Positions 9,357 to 10,926 of a stretch of DNA of 10,926 nt are shown here, piece by piece. The notes below the pieces were generated by a model. That model was not told where the DNA came from. It did no database searches and worked only from the letters and a program-made list of their open reading frames with translations. Made by a program: the position numbers and the translations under genes. The number at the start of each line of letters is the position of its first letter. Position 1 is the stretch's first letter. Source of the stretch: Scytalidium lignicola (lineage: Eukaryota; Ascomycota; Leotiomycetes); NCBI GenBank assembly GCA_002812745.2, contig NCSJ02000649.1, positions 1-10,926 of the forward strand. The letters run 5' to 3'.

Positions 9357-9897
9357 GTTTACCTTGTGGATTTCATTTGCTGGAGCATGGGACCGGTCTA
9401 CTCTGATACGGGATACGAAAGCTTCGACGTCGCTATTCGAAGAGGACTCAATAGAGCACTTTTCTTCAAAAGAAACCAAATTATCCAAATTATGCGCACC
9501 GTTCCACCTTTTTTGTCCATCCGTGCTACTTTATGAAGACGCTCCTACTGATGTCAGGGGGCGAGCTAATGAACCAGCGCCGAAATGAGTTTTGGAGTTT
9601 GTTAACATGTCTAGGCAGCCATTTCTTGTCATTTATTAACCCATATTTATTCCAATGCCGAGTCACGGTCATTAACGGTAGCTTCTCACGCTTCTCACTT
9701 TCTTGTTTCACTAGGAGAAGAAGGTTCAAGTCAAACGAGAAGAGGCGGCGAATAAGCGATGAATCAGCAACATGCTGGCGCCTTCAAGTTGTATTGGGCA
9801 TCTTGGTTCGTTCAGTCATTTGCAGCATAATCGCGGCAAGGTAGGCAAAAGGGTCATGGTTGCCTTCTTGCTGCCTCATATTTCTGGGGAGGGGATG

Positions 9898-9960
9898 TAT
9901 ATAAATAAGAGGTCTGTTCCACTCTCACCCCTCGCAATTCCAATCGCTCTCCATGACTCA
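9898..9960 (+). promoter_or_regulatory. Candidate core promoter: TATA box and TGACTCA
   Basis: TATATAAATA at 9898-9907 is followed by a C- and T-rich stretch and TGACTCA at 9954-9960. The orientation fits a plus-strand transcript heading towards the right edge. A short frame starting at the ATG at 9953 is only 20 codons long. Evidence is motif likeness alone. Confidence 0.35.
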
Positions 9961-10556
9961 TACGAAATTTTGCCAGCAGACGGCATTCATTCCAGGAGGC
10001 AGGATGGGTTTCTAGCTGAGAGTGAGCTGGACGGAGCTGATCGTCACATGACCGTATCGGCGATCGCCAATGAGGAGCTGATCTCACAGCACTCTTTGCC
10101 GCACTTAATACACGCCAGCAGGAGTACCGTCTCATGGCTCTGGTTCTCCTAGGATTCACGTCTCCAAAAGGTACCCACATCATCGGACAGCGCGACCACC
10201 AAGGTGTCCACGACACGAGGTGTACAACGTTGCAATCCAAATAAGAGGGTAAGAGGGCACAGTATCAATATCGCAATTAATAGCCTAGTTAAAGCGCAGC
10301 CGACGGGCAGACAGACTCAACGTCTCTTCGTCTTCGTCTTTGTCGCTTGGCTTGGCCTCTCTGGTCTACGGAGCATTGTCTTATACAGTATTACTTTACA
10401 TAACCCCAAACGACCACCCGCTATTTGCTATATTTACTTAAATATTTCGGCACTTCTTCCTTTCTTATTACCTCGTTGGCGCATCGCATCTAGCGTATTC
10501 ACTCGACTTGCGCAGAAAACCGAAGTCGGGGGTGGTTCGAAACAGCACGTTGCCCA

Positions 10557-10570
10557 GTACAGTACTGTAC
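10557..10570. repeat. Perfect 14-base palindrome GTACAGTACTGTAC
   Basis: The 14 bases equal their own reverse complement. The site belongs to the TACTGTA/GTAC motif family seen at 13-32, 304-320 and 2748-2800. Confidence 0.85.
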
Positions 10571-10705
10571 GAGTAAGAATAGGCTTTGGCTTTTGGAAGC
10601 ACCGAATCCTGCAAGGCCCTTCAATTCTGCGGACTGCCACTGGCGGGCTGCACCTCACACACACGCAACGCAGCGCAGACCACACTACCTCAATCCCACA
10701 TACCT

Positions 10706-10725
10706 ACATCAACATACATCAACAT
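10706..10725. repeat. ACATCAACAT tandem duplication
   Basis: Two exact 10-base copies of ACATCAACAT lie head to tail, followed by ACATACATA. The stretch lies in the AUG-free right-hand region and is rich in C and A, as fungal leaders often are. Confidence 0.8.
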
Positions 10726-10926
10726 ACATACATAGCTCCATACGTACTGTGCCATCCAACCTCGCGACTTTACTGGAGAACCTTAAGGCACGCTCCTCCT
10801 ACCAGCTCGTCCTGTGATTCTGAGTGAACTATACACACTGGATCCACCGGTGCAGAGCACTGGCTGACTTGACATCTTCTGTTTGAGTCCGGCGTGAGTG
10901 CCTGAGGACCCCGTGACACGCAGCAG

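Larger units (their letters stand above)
9325..10136. other. Downstream region of RPL43, no gene seen
   Basis: The left part should hold the RPL43 3' untranslated region, which includes an ATGGC tandem repeat at 9338-9356. Open frames of up to 134 residues occur on both strands, but they lack domains and conflict in frame. A TATA-like TATATAAATA sits at 9898-9907 and a Gcn4/CpcA-type TGACTCA at 9954-9960, so a promoter may lie in the right half. The frame from 9772 to 10152 has an ATG but no recognisable content, so I do not call it. Confidence 0.5.
10137..10926 (+). promoter_or_regulatory. AUG-free region, probable promoter and leader of a plus-strand gene beyond the window
   Basis: I scanned every base on the plus strand from 10137 to the right edge and found no ATG, while the minus strand has about fifteen over the same 790 bases. 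It includes TTCGTC repeats near 10327-10343, a 14-base palindrome at 10557-10570 and a CATACA-rich stretch at 10700-10735, all usual in fungal leaders. GTGAGT at 10894-10899 could be the donor of a leader intron. The coding sequence itself is not in the window, so its product cannot be named. Confidence 0.5.

Noticed and set aside
9772..10152. 126-residue plus-strand frame with an ATG start
   Set aside because: No domain or splice logic; the TATA-like box lies inside it rather than upstream, and other frames overlap it.
10530..10545. GGTTCGAAAC, similar to a tRNA B box
   Set aside because: No matching A box, acceptor stem or anticodon arm could be found around it.
10204..10827. 207-residue plus-strand frame at the right end
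   Set aside because: It contains no ATG at all and no recognisable domain; it lies in the region that looks like a promoter and leader.

Overview
The window reads as nuclear DNA of a filamentous ascomycete (Pezizomycotina). The genes carry short introns (61 to 204 bases) with GT donors, CTAAC or CTGAT-type branch points 10 to 20 bases before the acceptor, and pyrimidine-rich leaders. A Leotiomycete or Sordariomycete is my best guess from the N-terminus of Cdc42, but the sequence alone does not fix the class. Five protein genes can be supported, and for each I could work out the exon structure by keeping the frame and conserved residues intact.

Layout. 1-839: downstream flank, no gene seen. 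840-1813 (-): CDC42 GTPase, four exons. 1814-3150: shared upstream region of two divergent genes, with a very long AUG-free leader on the CDC42 side and a nested palindrome. 3151-3864 (+): VMA22-type V-ATPase assembly factor, two exons. 3865-5386: AT-rich non-coding DNA with two ambiguous bases, a small regulatory-looking cluster at 4875-4902 and, at its right end, a CCAAT/TATA promoter. 5387-6151 (+): intronless, divergent PRA1-family membrane protein with a long extra C-terminal tail. 6152-6848: AT-rich convergent intergenic space. 6849-8288 (-): saccharopine dehydrogenase-like oxidoreductase, four exons. 8289-8737: bidirectional promoter with ribosomal-protein-gene style motifs. 8738-9324 (+): ribosomal protein eL43 (RPL43), three exons. 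9325-10926: no gene seen. Its last 790 bases lack any ATG on the plus strand and look like the promoter and leader of a plus-strand gene that starts beyond the window.

The genes are mostly conserved housekeeping functions: cell polarity, vacuolar proton pump assembly, vesicle trafficking, lipid-associated redox chemistry and translation. They do not form a cluster with one pathway. No mobile element, tRNA, CRISPR array or secondary-metabolite cluster was recognised. The points most worth following up are the divergent PRA1 paralogue in an AT-rich island, the two long AUG-free leaders, and a recurring TACTGTA/GTAC palindromic motif found only between genes. I do not see a clear new multi-gene system here.
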